Shown: one piece after another, positions 16,564-25,077 of the stretch
How positions within the stretch are numbered: the first letter of the stretch is position 1
Layout of the letters: each line of letters opens with the position of its first letter
Source: Pseudomonadota bacterium
Lineage (GTDB): Bacteria; Pseudomonadota; Gammaproteobacteria; Burkholderiales; Burkholderiaceae_E
Length of the DNA: 52,853 nucleotides
Reading direction: 5' to 3'
Assembly: GCA_023389055.1 (NCBI GenBank)
Contig: JAEWFA010000055.1
Location: forward strand, 1-52,853
Translations under genes and position numbers: made by a program
The notes under the pieces: generated by a model
What the model saw: only the letters and a program-made list of their open reading frames with translations
The model's database searches: none
Told to the model about the DNA's origin: nothing

Positions 16564-17880
16564 TCAGCCGTCGCGCCCGTCGGCTCGCGGGCGCCCGTAC
16601 CAGCGGGCGTAGCGCAGCGACCAGACGAGCATCGCCGCGGTCCAGGCCAACGCGGCAGCCAGCAGCGGCATCGAAGTCGCGGGCAGCGCTGCCGCGACCA
16701 GGCGCAGCACGGTCGCCGCCTGCAGCGCCAGGAACAACCACCAGACGATGCGCTCCGACGAGAGGAGCCTGCCCGCCTGGCCGCAGGTGACGCGGCTCAC
16801 CATCGCGAGCATCGTCGACGCGAAGAAGCCCATCGCGAGTGCATGCAGCGCCGCCAGGCGCAGGCCGGGCGGCGGCTGCCCCCATAGGAGCGCGAAGGCG
16901 TCGGCCGCCTGCAGCGCGAACGCGACGCCCAGCCAGGCGAGGGCGGCGAACAGCATCGCGAGCAGGCGAATGCGCAGGTTCTGCTGGACGCGCCAGCGCA
17001 GCGCGACCCAGGCAACGAGCGTTGCCGCCGAAGCGTCGACGACGAAGGCGAATGCGTGCAGCAGGCGCACCGTCGGTGCGTCGCCGTGCGCGCCGGCGAG
17101 GGCCTGCACGATCGGCTGCAGCGCGAAGGCGCCGATCAGCACCCACAGCGGTGCATTGCCGAAGCGCCGCTCGATCGACTGCGAGGCGACGTGCACGAAC
17201 GGCACCATCCGGTGCAGTGCGGCGACGAACACCGGAGCGAGAAAACCGTGCAGCAGCATCGACTCGGCGATCGAGAGCCGCGCCGGCTCCTGTACTGCGA
17301 TCGCCCAGGCGCCGATCCAGAACGCCACCGCGCCGACCGCGCAGGCGCTGGCGATGACGAGCAGATGCAGGCGGTCGGGCGCTCGCGACGCGGCGATCAG
17401 GCGCAGGAGGCGCACGACGAACGCGCTCCAGGGCAACGCGACGATCGCCAGGCCGGCGGCAGCGAGCCGCGTGTCCAGTTGTGCGCCGACGACGAAGGTC
17501 GTCCACCCGAGCAGCCAGGCGCCGGCCAGCGGCAGCAACGAAGCGGTGTTCACGGGCGGCGCCTGCAACCAGCGCGGCGCCACCGTGCACAGGAAGCCGG
17601 CGAAGTACATCGGCATGAACGCGCCGCCCATCGCCAGCGCGTGCGTGAATCCGGCAGGTACGACGAACGGCGCGGGCGTACCGCCGATTGCGCGCGACAC
17701 CAGGATTGCCGTCCACCACAGGGACAGCGCGGCGAGCAGCGCCATGCCGGTGATGAACATCAGCCGGTGCGGCGCGCCGAGCAGCGTCGCGAAACGCCAG
17801 CGCGCGGCGCGTGGGCCGGTGCGATCGGCGTTGCGATCGACGGATGGGCGGGAACATCGATCGGCCGGTACGCGGGGCAC
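16564..17880 (-). CDS. nnrS: NnrS family heme/copper membrane protein
   Basis: Polytopic inner-membrane protein tied to nitric-oxide stress and denitrification. About 12 hydrophobic segments run through 438 residues. Family features include PHRLMFITGM near the N-terminus, GGAFMPMYFAGFLCTVAPRW, HGFLAPVFVAALHRMVPF and HALAMGFFASTMLAMVSRVT, with conserved histidines that could ligate heme. There is no ATG at the N-terminus. The choices are GTG 17880 (used here) or TTG 17898, which would sit right at the predicted transcription start. It heads the operon nnrS-ubiU-ubiV-ubiT. Confidence 0.9.
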   Translation of the reverse strand: MPRVPADRCSRPSVDRNADRTGPRAARWRFATLLGAPHRLMFITGMALLAALSLWWTAILVSRAIGGTPAPFVVPAGFTHALAMGGAFMPMYFAGFLCTVAPRWLQAPPVNTASLLPLAGAWLLGWTTFVVGAQLDTRLAAAGLAIVALPWSAFVVRLLRLIAASRAPDRLHLLVIASACAVGAVAFWIGAWAIAVQEPARLSIAESMLLHGFLAPVFVAALHRMVPFVHVASQSIERRFGNAPLWVLIGAFALQPIVQALAGAHGDAPTVRLLHAFAFVVDASAATLVAWVALRWRVQQNLRIRLLAMLFAALAWLGVAFALQAADAFALLWGQPPPGLRLAALHALAMGFFASTMLAMVSRVTCGQAGRLLSSERIVWWLFLALQAATVLRLVAAALPATSMPLLAAALAWTAAMLVWSLRYARWYGRPRADGRDG

Positions 17881-17904
17881 GGAGCTCGTCGGGATCAACC
17901 CGTC

Positions 17905-17947
17905 ACTGTAGGACGCTGGTCGCGCCGCATTCCTTGCGCGATATCAA
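17905..17947 (-). promoter_or_regulatory. Probable FNR/DNR-type promoter of nnrS-ubiUVT
   Basis: On the minus strand TTGATATCGCGCAA (17947-17934) matches the FNR-family pattern TTGAT-N4-ATCAA at 8 of 10 positions: a perfect left half, and CGCAA on the right. A TACAGT -10-like hexamer lies at 17910-17905. The centre-to-centre distance of 33 bases is what an activator site near -41.5 requires. The predicted transcription start is near 17898. The box overlaps the end of otsB. The regulated genes (NO response, anaerobic quinone synthesis) fit low-oxygen control. Confidence 0.6.
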
Positions 17948-18738
17948 GAGGAACGCGACGCGTCGTCGGGCAGCAGTTCGATCATCCGCTCGATCAGCCG
18001 GGCGATCTGGTGCTGCGACGCCAGCGCGAAACGCGCGCCGCTCGGGCCTTGCGGCTCCACGCGAACCGTGACCCAGGCGCGCGGCGCGGCGGCGAACACG
18101 ATCTCGTCGGTGACGTCGTCGCCGATGAAGGCGACGCGCGACGAGCCCAGCTCGGCGGCGAGCTCGGTGAGCGCGTCGAGCTTCGTTCTCGCGCCCGGCG
18201 GCAGCACGTTGACGACGTACTTGCCGCCGATCGTCTTGGCCCCCGGCCCGAGCGACCGGATCATTGCGTGCAGCTCGCGCTCGGCTCGCGGCGGGTCGGC
18301 GGCACGGCGGAAGTGCACGCTCAGCGTAGCCTGCTTGTCCTCGATTTCGACGCCGCCGCCGGTGCCGAAGCGCTCGTCGATCATCCGCTGCAGCTGCTCG
18401 CGCCACGACGCCGTCGTGCGTCGCGCCTGTCGTGCGGTCGGGGTGTCGCCGAGCAGCTCGTCGTTGCCGTGATTGCCGATCAGCCGGATCGACGCAATGC
18501 CGGCCCGCTCGCGCAGGTCGGCGATGCCGCGCCCCGAGACGATCGCCACGTTCGTGCGCGCGGCCAGCCTGCGCAGCGGCGCGTCGACCTCCGGGTGCAA
18601 ACGGGCCAGCGGCGGCAACTCGACGATCGGCGCGAGCGTTCCGTCGAAATCGAAGGCGACGAGCGCCGGTGCCGCAAGCAGCGCGCGCAACGCCGCGTCT
18701 CCGCCGGTGCCGAGGATCGGCTCGAGTGCGGCGCTCAC
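17944..18738 (-). CDS. otsB: Trehalose-6-phosphate phosphatase
   Basis: HAD-superfamily phosphatase that removes phosphate from trehalose-6-phosphate. The 264 residues contain the nucleophile motif AFDFDGTLAPIVE (about residues 28-40), NVAIVSGRGIADLRE, LIGNHGNDELL, KQATLSVHFRRA and the acidic motif FIGDDVTDEIVF. The GTG start at 18738 overlaps the otsA stop by 4 bases (GTGA), so translation is coupled to otsA. The C-terminal end runs into the promoter of the downstream nnrS operon. Confidence 0.96.
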   Translation of the reverse strand: MSAALEPILGTGGDAALRALLAAPALVAFDFDGTLAPIVELPPLARLHPEVDAPLRRLAARTNVAIVSGRGIADLRERAGIASIRLIGNHGNDELLGDTPTARQARRTTASWREQLQRMIDERFGTGGGVEIEDKQATLSVHFRRAADPPRAERELHAMIRSLGPGAKTIGGKYVVNVLPPGARTKLDALTELAAELGSSRVAFIGDDVTDEIVFAAAPRAWVTVRVEPQGPSGARFALASQHQIARLIERMIELLPDDASRSS

Positions 18739-20957
18739 GCTGAAAGCTCCTGCACGTCGCCGAGGCGCGCGCGCAGGCGCGCGCGCCGACGCAGCCGACC
18801 CGCGTCCAGCAGCATGCGTCCGGCCCATCGGAACACGTTGAACTCGCGCACCAGCTGCCTCATGCTGCGCATGCGCGCGTGCTGTTCGCTCTCGGGCATC
18901 GTCAGCGCGGTGTGCAGCGATTCGGCGACCTGGTCGATGTGATACGGGTTCACGATCAGCGCCTCGTGCAATTCGCGCGCGGCACCGGCGAACTGGCTGA
19001 GGAGCAGCACGCCGCGCTCGTCGTCGCGCGAGCCGATGAATTCCTTGGCGACGAGGTTCATGCCGTCGTGCAGGCTCGTGACGACGCAGACGTCGCAGGC
19101 TCGATAGTGCTGGAACACCGACGCGCTGTCGTGGTGCTCGATCAGCAGGCGCACCGGTTCGGGCCCTCGTCCGTCGAAGCGCACGTTGATCTGCGCGGCG
19201 ATCTCGCGCACCTGTGATTCGAAGCGCTGGTATTCCTCGAGCGACGAGCGCGAGGGCGCCGCGATCTGGATCAGCGTGAAGCGGCCGATCCATTCCGGAT
19301 GCAGTTCGAGCAGGCGCTCGACGGCCCGCATGCGCTCGATGATTCCCTTCGTGTAGTCGAGGCGGTCGACGCCGACCGCGAGCCGGTGCGTGAGCGGCAG
19401 GCCTGCCTGCTCGAAGACCTCGGCGCGCGCCGCTTCCACAGTTCCGGCCGGCGGCGCCTCCGGCCACGCGATCGAGATCGGATAGGCCTCGATGCGCGTC
19501 GGCCGTCCGCCGACCGTGACGGTGGACGATTCGTACTCGATGCGCGCTTCGACGAAGCGGTCGACCGTCTCGAGGAAGTTCTTGCAGTGATAGCGCGTGT
19601 GGAAGCCGAGAATGTCGCTGCCGAGCAGCCCCTCGAGCAGTTCGCGCTTCCACGGGCAGATGCCGAACGATTCCGGGTTCGGCCACGGGATGTGCCAGAA
19701 CATGATGATCGTCGCGCGCGGCAGCCGCTCCCGCACGAAGCGCGGCACGAGCGCGAAGTGGTAGTCCTGCACGAGCACGACCGGGTCCTCGGTCTTCGCC
19801 TCGCTGATCACGGCGTCGGCGAAGCGCCGGTTCACCTGCTGGTAGTACTCCCAGTCGGAGCTGCGGAAGACGGGCCGCACGTGCGCGATGTGGCAAAGCG
19901 GCCAGATTCCCTCGTTGGCGAAGCCGTAGTAGTAGCCTTCCTCCTCCTCCTTCGTGAGCCAGACCCTGCGCAGCGTGTACGACGGGTCGCTCGTCGGCAC
20001 CCCGACGTGATCGCGTGCGTCGACGGTTTCGCGGTCGGCCGAGCCGCTGCCGTGCGCGATCCAGGTTCCCGAGCACGCGCGCATCACCGGTTCGACGGCG
20101 GTGACCAGGCCGCTGGCCGGTCGGCGCACGATGGGCCCGCTCGGGCCGGACTCGTGGATGTACGGCTCGCGGTTCGAGACGACGATGATCTCGTCCCCCG
20201 AGAGCTGCTCCCGCAGCAGCTTTCGCAGCGTGTGCGGCGTCCAGTGCAGCGTCATGTCGTCGTGCAGTCGCTGCTCGCTCTCGATGTCGCGCAGCATCTC
20301 GCGCAGGTCGCCGATCAACGGCGCCAGCTCGGGCGATGCGGGTGCCGCCGGCGAGCGCAGCGTCTCGTCCCGCAGCATCTCGCGCACCCCGGCAACCCAG
20401 CCGCGCAGGCTGAGCTGCGCAACGAGCACCGTGATGCCGGCGATGACCAGCCCGGCCATGACGAACAGCCCGATCACCCAGAAGCGGGTGTCGGCGCTGC
20501 GCCGCTGCATGAAGCTCATGTCGTGGACGATCAGCAGCCGCCCCAGCTCCTGGCCGTCGCGCGTGACGGGCCGCACGGTGACGTGAAGCGCCTCGTCGGA
20601 CAGCGTACGCGCCGCGGCCGGATCAGGAGCCTTCGCGCAGCCGAGCGCTGCGGGCCACGGCTCGGTGTGCACCGCCAGCGCTCCGTCCGGCAGGCACAGG
20701 CCGAGCGCGTAGAGACGTTCGTCGGTGATCGCGCGCTCGAAGCGCTGCTCGATGGCTGTGTAGTTGCCTGCCACGAGCGCAGTCGTGATCGCGTCGTCGA
20801 TCGAGTTGCCGACGAGTTGCGCGCGGATCTCGACGTCGCGCACGAACCAGCGCGTGGTCAACGTATCGATCCAGGGGACGACCAGAAGCGCCATCAGGAA
20901 AAGCGCGATGGCCAGCGGCACGACGAAGCGCAGCGACAATCTCAGCGTGCGGAACAT
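18735..20957 (-). CDS. otsA: Trehalose-6-phosphate synthase with N-terminal membrane sensor module
   Basis: GT20 enzyme making trehalose-6-phosphate from a nucleotide-glucose donor and glucose-6-phosphate. It has 740 residues, while ordinary OtsA has about 470. Residues 1-250 form a receptor-like module: helix 11-30, an external loop of about 125 residues, a second helix 159-181, then a HAMP-like/coiled region 182-240 (VAGVREMLRDE; LIGDLREMLRDIESEQ). The GT20 part starts near residue 256 (EIIVVSNREPY) and keeps VQDYHFALVP, FWHIPWPNPESFG, GVDRLDYTKGIIERM and SLHDGMNLVAKEF. ATG 20957 is the first Met before helix 1. A TATATT hexamer at 20968-20973 (minus) is a possible -10 but leaves almost no leader. 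Confidence 0.94.
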   Translation of the reverse strand: MFRTLRLSLRFVVPLAIALFLMALLVVPWIDTLTTRWFVRDVEIRAQLVGNSIDDAITTALVAGNYTAIEQRFERAITDERLYALGLCLPDGALAVHTEPWPAALGCAKAPDPAAARTLSDEALHVTVRPVTRDGQELGRLLIVHDMSFMQRRSADTRFWVIGLFVMAGLVIAGITVLVAQLSLRGWVAGVREMLRDETLRSPAAPASPELAPLIGDLREMLRDIESEQRLHDDMTLHWTPHTLRKLLREQLSGDEIIVVSNREPYIHESGPSGPIVRRPASGLVTAVEPVMRACSGTWIAHGSGSADRETVDARDHVGVPTSDPSYTLRRVWLTKEEEEGYYYGFANEGIWPLCHIAHVRPVFRSSDWEYYQQVNRRFADAVISEAKTEDPVVLVQDYHFALVPRFVRERLPRATIIMFWHIPWPNPESFGICPWKRELLEGLLGSDILGFHTRYHCKNFLETVDRFVEARIEYESSTVTVGGRPTRIEAYPISIAWPEAPPAGTVEAARAEVFEQAGLPLTHRLAVGVDRLDYTKGIIERMRAVERLLELHPEWIGRFTLIQIAAPSRSSLEEYQRFESQVREIAAQINVRFDGRGPEPVRLLIEHHDSASVFQHYRACDVCVVTSLHDGMNLVAKEFIGSRDDERGVLLLSQFAGAARELHEALIVNPYHIDQVAESLHTALTMPESEQHARMRSMRQLVREFNVFRWAGRMLLDAGRLRRRARLRARLGDVQELSA

Positions 20958-21025
20958 ATGCCGCACGAATATACGCCAGCGTCGAATGGCCCCGGATTCC
21001 GCTCTGCGCTTGCCTTTTGGGGCGG

Positions 21026-21050
21026 CGTCCGCACCCTTCGGACGTATAGT
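21026..21050 (+). promoter_or_regulatory. Inverted repeat plus -10 hexamer in front of glk
   Basis: CGTCCG (21026-21031) and CGGACG (21039-21044) are exact inverted halves around a 7-base spacer. They directly abut TATAGT (21045-21050), a good -10 box 8 bases before the glk ATG. The position would let a repressor block the promoter. No good -35 lies at the correct spacing. With so short a leader, the real start of transcription needs mapping. Confidence 0.4.
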
Positions 21051-21057
21051 TCGGCTC

Positions 21058-22107
21058 ATGCCCGGACCGAATCCCAAGCGTGCCGAAGGCGGGGTCGGCT
21101 CGGCCGCGCAGTCGGCCGTCACGCGAGCAGACACCTGGGTGTTCGCCGATATCGGCGGCACGAACGCGCGCTTCGCGCACTGGCGCAGCGGCGTCGATGC
21201 GGGGCCGATCGAACGCTGGCCCGCCGACGATTTCGCGTCGCTGCCCGATGCCGTGGACGCCTTCGAGCGAACACAGCCCGATCGCGCTGCCCGCGGAGCG
21301 ATCGCGATCGCGCTGCAGGTCCGCGGCACGCACCTGCGCATGACGAATCGCCCGTGGTCCTTCGACGTCCAGTCGTTGCGCCGAAGGCTCGGCCTGGTCG
21401 AGTTGCGGCTGGTCAACGACTTCGTCGCCGCCGCTGCGGGGCTGCCGGCGCTGGGCGACGACGCCGTCGACGTGCTGCGCGACGGCTCGGCAGCCCCGGG
21501 GCACTGGCTGCTGATCGGCCCGGGCACGGGGCTGGGCGCCGCGGCGCTGCTCGACACCCGCAGCGCGCACGAGCGCGTGCTCGCGAGCGAGGCCGGACAC
21601 ATGGGTTTTGCCGGACATCATCCGGCGCTCGAGAGCCTGCGCGACGCCGCGCGCGCCCGCTGGGCGCGCGTTTCGTGGGAGCGGCTGCTCAGCGGCGAAG
21701 GACTGGGCCTGCTGCATGCCTGGCAATCGGGCGCCGACGAACTGTTGCCCGCGCCGCGCATCTCGGCACTCGTCGCCGACGGCGACCTTGCGGCCACCGA
21801 GGCCGCGCGCTGGTTCTCCCGGCTGCTCGGCGCCTTCGCCGGCGACCTGTGCCTGGCCTTCGGCGCCGACGGCGGCGTCTGGCTCACCGGCGGCGTGCTC
21901 GACGGGCTGGCTGAGGGTTTCGATCGCGCGGCGTTCCTCGAAGCATTCGACGACAAGGGCCGCTACGCAGCGCACCAGCGCGAGGTGCCGGTGCGCCTCG
22001 TGCTCGCCCGCGACCTGGCATTCCGCGGCCTCGAACGGATCGTGCGCGGAGCCTGCCGAGCACCGGGTATCGTGATCACGGAAAACGGAATCGATGAACG
22101 ACGCTGA
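21058..22107 (+). CDS. glk: Glucokinase
   Basis: ATP-dependent hexokinase family protein producing glucose-6-phosphate. The 349 residues show the phosphate loop FADIGGTNARFAHW after a variable N-terminal tail of about 25 residues, the catalytic-Asp region RLVNDFVAAAAGLPAL, the adenosine-side loop IGPGTGLGAAAL, SEAGHMGFAGHHP, and a closing VWLTGGVLDGLAEGF. The ATG at 21058 is used. It is divergent from otsA and overlaps the GH15 gene by 14 bases. With a trehalose-cleaving GH15 it would return glucose to glucose-6-phosphate. Confidence 0.95.
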   Translation: MPGPNPKRAEGGVGSAAQSAVTRADTWVFADIGGTNARFAHWRSGVDAGPIERWPADDFASLPDAVDAFERTQPDRAARGAIAIALQVRGTHLRMTNRPWSFDVQSLRRRLGLVELRLVNDFVAAAAGLPALGDDAVDVLRDGSAAPGHWLLIGPGTGLGAAALLDTRSAHERVLASEAGHMGFAGHHPALESLRDAARARWARVSWERLLSGEGLGLLHAWQSGADELLPAPRISALVADGDLAATEAARWFSRLLGAFAGDLCLAFGADGGVWLTGGVLDGLAEGFDRAAFLEAFDDKGRYAAHQREVPVRLVLARDLAFRGLERIVRGACRAPGIVITENGIDERR

Positions 22108-23938
22108 GCGCGCGCTCGACGCCGCAGCGGCCACCGCCGCCCCGCATGCCGCGCGTCCTCCGGTCGGACTGCGCGCCGGCGTCATCGGCAACTCGCGCAT
22201 CGGAGCGCTCGTCGACGAGCGCGGCGTCGTTTCGTGGATGTGCGTACCGCGCTTCGACGGCGACCCGGTCTTCTGCAGCCTGCTCGATGACGACAGCAGC
22301 GACGGTCGCTTCGCCATCGAGATGGAGAACGTCGAGACGATCACGCAGGAGTACCTGCGCAACACGGCGATCCTTCGAACGACGATGACCGATCGCGCCG
22401 GGCAGCGGCTCGAGGTGATCGACTTCTGTCCGCGTTTCCACCAGCACGGGCGCGTCTTCGCGCCGGTATCGCTGGTGCGGATGGTACGGCGCATTTCGGG
22501 GCGGCCGCGCCTGCGCGTGGTCTTCGCGCCGCGGTGCAATTACGGCGCCGACCGTCCGGTGATGACTTTCGGCAGCCATCACATCCGCGCGCAGCTCGCG
22601 TCGTATCCGTTGCGCCTGACCACCGACGCGCCGATCACGCAGGTGATGGAGCGGGCGTGGATCCGCGTCACCGAGGACCTCACGCTGATCCTCGGTCCCG
22701 ACGAGACGCTGACGAGCGGTCCGCGCGAGACCGGACGGCGCCTGTTCGACGAGACGCGCGGCTATTGGGGGCGCTGGGTGCGAAACCTGGCGATCCCGTT
22801 CGAGTGGCAGGACGCGGTGATCCGCGCGGCGATCACGCTGAAACTGAACACCTTCGACGACACCGGCGCGATCGTCGCGTCGCTCACGACGTCGATTCCC
22901 GAGGCCCCGGGCACGCAGCGCAACTGGGACTACCGCTTCTGCTGGCTGCGCGATGCCTATTTCACGGTCGACGCGCTGAACCGGCTGGGTGCCACCGGTT
23001 CGATGCAGCGCTTCCTGCGCTACCTCGAGGACATCGTCACCGACGCCACCGACGGGACGCTGCAGCCCGTGTACGGAATGAGCGGCGCCACGCAGCTCGA
23101 CGAGGCGGTGGCGCCGGCGCTGCGCGGTTATCGCGGGCATGCGCCGGTGCGCATCGGCAACCTCGCCTGGCTGCAGGCGCAGCACGACGTCTACGGTTCG
23201 GCGATTCTCGCGGTGGCGCACGCGTTCTACGATCGGCGCCTGGCGCGTCCGGCCGGACGCGAACTGTTCGAGGCGCTCGAGCGATTCGGCGACCAGGCGT
23301 GGCTGAACCATGCGCGCCCGGACGCGAGCATCTGGGAGTATCGCGGACGCGAAGCGGTGCACACCTTCTCGTCGGTGATGTGCTGGGCGGCCTGCGATCG
23401 GCTCGAGCGCATCGCTGCGCACCTGGGGCTTGCCGAGCGGCGCGACTGGTGGAGCGACCGCGCCGCGCAGATTCGCGCGACGATCGAAGCGCGCGCCTGG
23501 AACGCCGAGATCGGCGCTTTCGCATCGACCTTCGGGGGGCGAGACCCGGACGCCAGCCTGCTGCTGCTCGGTCCGTTGGGCTTCCTCGAGCGCGACGATC
23601 CGCGGCTGCGCGCGACGGTGACGACGATCGAGCGCGAGTTGCGTCGCGGCGACTTCCTGTTGCGCTACGCGCAGCCGGACGACTTCGGGATGCCCGAGAC
23701 GGCGTTCATCGTCTGCACGTTCTGGTGGATCCAGGCGCTCGCGCAGATCGGCGAGCGCGCCCGCGCCCGCGAACTTTTCGAGAACCTGCTGGCGCGGCGC
23801 AACTCGCTCGGGCTGCTGTCGGAGGACATCGATCCGGTCACGCACGCGCTCTGGGGCAACTACCCGCAGACCTACAGCATGGTCGGCATCGTCACCTGCG
23901 CGATGCGGCTGAGCGAGCGCTGGGAAGACGCATTCTGA
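22094..23938 (+). CDS. Glycoside hydrolase family 15 protein (probable trehalase/glucoamylase-like)
   Basis: A cytoplasmic (no signal peptide) 614-residue enzyme. The N-terminal beta-sandwich starts LRAGVIGNSRIGALVDERG and contains WMCVPRFDGDPVF. The (alpha/alpha)6 barrel has the substrate-binding segment NWDYRFCWLRDAYFTVDALN, IGNLAWLQAQHDVYGS, DASIWEYRG with an acidic residue at the expected general-acid position, and GLLSEDIDP near the C-terminus. Substrate cannot be read directly. The location beside otsBA and glk suggests trehalose or a short alpha-glucan. Its start lies 14 bases inside glk, so it is coupled to it. Confidence 0.9.
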   Translation: MNDAERALDAAAATAAPHAARPPVGLRAGVIGNSRIGALVDERGVVSWMCVPRFDGDPVFCSLLDDDSSDGRFAIEMENVETITQEYLRNTAILRTTMTDRAGQRLEVIDFCPRFHQHGRVFAPVSLVRMVRRISGRPRLRVVFAPRCNYGADRPVMTFGSHHIRAQLASYPLRLTTDAPITQVMERAWIRVTEDLTLILGPDETLTSGPRETGRRLFDETRGYWGRWVRNLAIPFEWQDAVIRAAITLKLNTFDDTGAIVASLTTSIPEAPGTQRNWDYRFCWLRDAYFTVDALNRLGATGSMQRFLRYLEDIVTDATDGTLQPVYGMSGATQLDEAVAPALRGYRGHAPVRIGNLAWLQAQHDVYGSAILAVAHAFYDRRLARPAGRELFEALERFGDQAWLNHARPDASIWEYRGREAVHTFSSVMCWAACDRLERIAAHLGLAERRDWWSDRAAQIRATIEARAWNAEIGAFASTFGGRDPDASLLLLGPLGFLERDDPRLRATVTTIERELRRGDFLLRYAQPDDFGMPETAFIVCTFWWIQALAQIGERARARELFENLLARRNSLGLLSEDIDPVTHALWGNYPQTYSMVGIVTCAMRLSERWEDAF

Positions 23939-24854
23939 GCAAGCCCGGCCGCGGCACGTCGCCGGCGAACTGCGCGAGCGCAACGCCGGCGAGCGCGATC
24001 GCCGCGCCGGCGATCTTCGTCGCAGTGAAGGCTTCGCCGACGGCCATCCACGAGATCAGGCCTGCCACCGGCGGCATGCCGTACATCATCGGCGCGGTGC
24101 GCGCCACGCCGCGCACGGCGTTGACCCAGCCCCAGACCAGCCAGCCGACGAATGCCGATATGACGATGGCGAACAGCAGCTCCAGCCACGTCAGCGGCCC
24201 GAAGCCCGTCCAGTCGATGCGCAGGCCCGCGGGCGCGGTCAGCAGGACGATCGGCAGCGCGCCGAGCAGCGTCGCGTAGGCCATCACGACGACACCGCCG
24301 TGCCGCTCGATCAGCGGCTTCGAGGCAACCGTGTAGTACGAGAAGAACGAGGCCGACACCAGCAGCACGAGATCGCCGCCGCCGGCGCTCCAGCTTCCCG
24401 CGGCGAGCTTGTCCGACAGGAACACGAGCACGCCCGCGCAGGCGATCGCCGCCCCCGCCAGTTGCGCGCGCGTCATCCGCTCGATTCCGGAGAAACGCAG
24501 GATCAGCAGCGTGAACACCGGCCCGCAGGCGAGGATCAGCGAGCTGGAGAAGGCGGTCGACCAGTGGATGCCGTACGTGACCGAGCCCACGTGCAGCACG
24601 TGGCCGAAGAACCCGAGCCGGGCAAGCGCCAGCAGATCGGCGCGCGGCACCGACGGGAAGCGTAGTCCGTAGACGTACAGCAGCAGCGCCAGCGACAGCA
24701 GCGGCATGATCAGGTAACGGGCGAACAGGAACCCCGCCGGCGAGACCGCTGCGAAGACGACCTTCTGCACCGAGAAATTCGCGCCCCAGACGGCAATGAT
24801 GGCAATGCATGCGACGAGCGCCTGCCACTGGCGCCTGCGGCTTACGGGGGAGAT
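23892..24854 (-). CDS. DMT/EamA family transporter
   Basis: Ten-helix drug/metabolite exporter-type membrane protein with two EamA repeats. Recognisable parts are VWGANFSVQKVVFAAVSPAG in helix 1, VLHVGSVTYGIHWSTAFSSS, and in the second repeat VWGWVNAVRGVARTAPMMYG and PPVAGLISWMAVGEAF. Substrate unknown. No ATG or GTG is available near the beginning of homology: the frame is open back to a TTG at 25025, and I give ATC 24854 as the approximate start, just before the basic RRRQW stretch. Its C-terminus overlaps the GH15 gene end by 47 bases in convergent orientation. Confidence 0.75.
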   Translation of the reverse strand: MSPVSRRRQWQALVACIAIIAVWGANFSVQKVVFAAVSPAGFLFARYLIMPLLSLALLLYVYGLRFPSVPRADLLALARLGFFGHVLHVGSVTYGIHWSTAFSSSLILACGPVFTLLILRFSGIERMTRAQLAGAAIACAGVLVFLSDKLAAGSWSAGGGDLVLLVSASFFSYYTVASKPLIERHGGVVVMAYATLLGALPIVLLTAPAGLRIDWTGFGPLTWLELLFAIVISAFVGWLVWGWVNAVRGVARTAPMMYGMPPVAGLISWMAVGEAFTATKIAGAAIALAGVALAQFAGDVPRPGLLRMRLPSARSAASRR

Positions 24855-24940
24855 GGTGTCGTGCTCGGGAGGAAACGCAACATGATAGCGAGGTCGTGTC
24901 GGCGAGCTCGTGCCGGTCAGCGGCGAGTCGCCCGATTTGC

Positions 24941-25077
24941 TAAAATGATCGTTTCCCCGTTCCCGATTTCCGTGCCCGTTCCAGTGGCGACGCCGGCACG
25001 CGTCCCTGCCGGCGGCCCGGCGCAACGCCCGGCCACCACAAACGGCAACCTACGTCGTTCAGAAGGAGAGCGCATTG
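24941..25077 (+). promoter_or_regulatory. Leader of the OmpA-like gene: -10-like box, strong ribosome site, TTG start
   Basis: TAAAAT at 24941-24946 is a good -10 hexamer. A run of AGAAGGAG at 25061-25068 precedes TTG 25075 at normal spacing, which fixes that rare codon as the start. The approximately 120-base leader between them contains no other obvious gene. Confidence 0.5.

Noticed and set aside
17896..17898. TTG as the nnrS start
   Set aside because: It falls on the predicted transcription start and there is no ribosome site; GTG 17880 is preferred, though not proven.
20968..20973. TATATT as a firm otsA promoter
   Set aside because: The transcript would start about 4 bases before the ATG and no -35 is seen; kept only as a remark in the otsA entry.
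20623..23983. Minus-strand frames of over 600 codons opposite glk and GH15
   Set aside because: Shadows of the real plus-strand genes; no domain seen.
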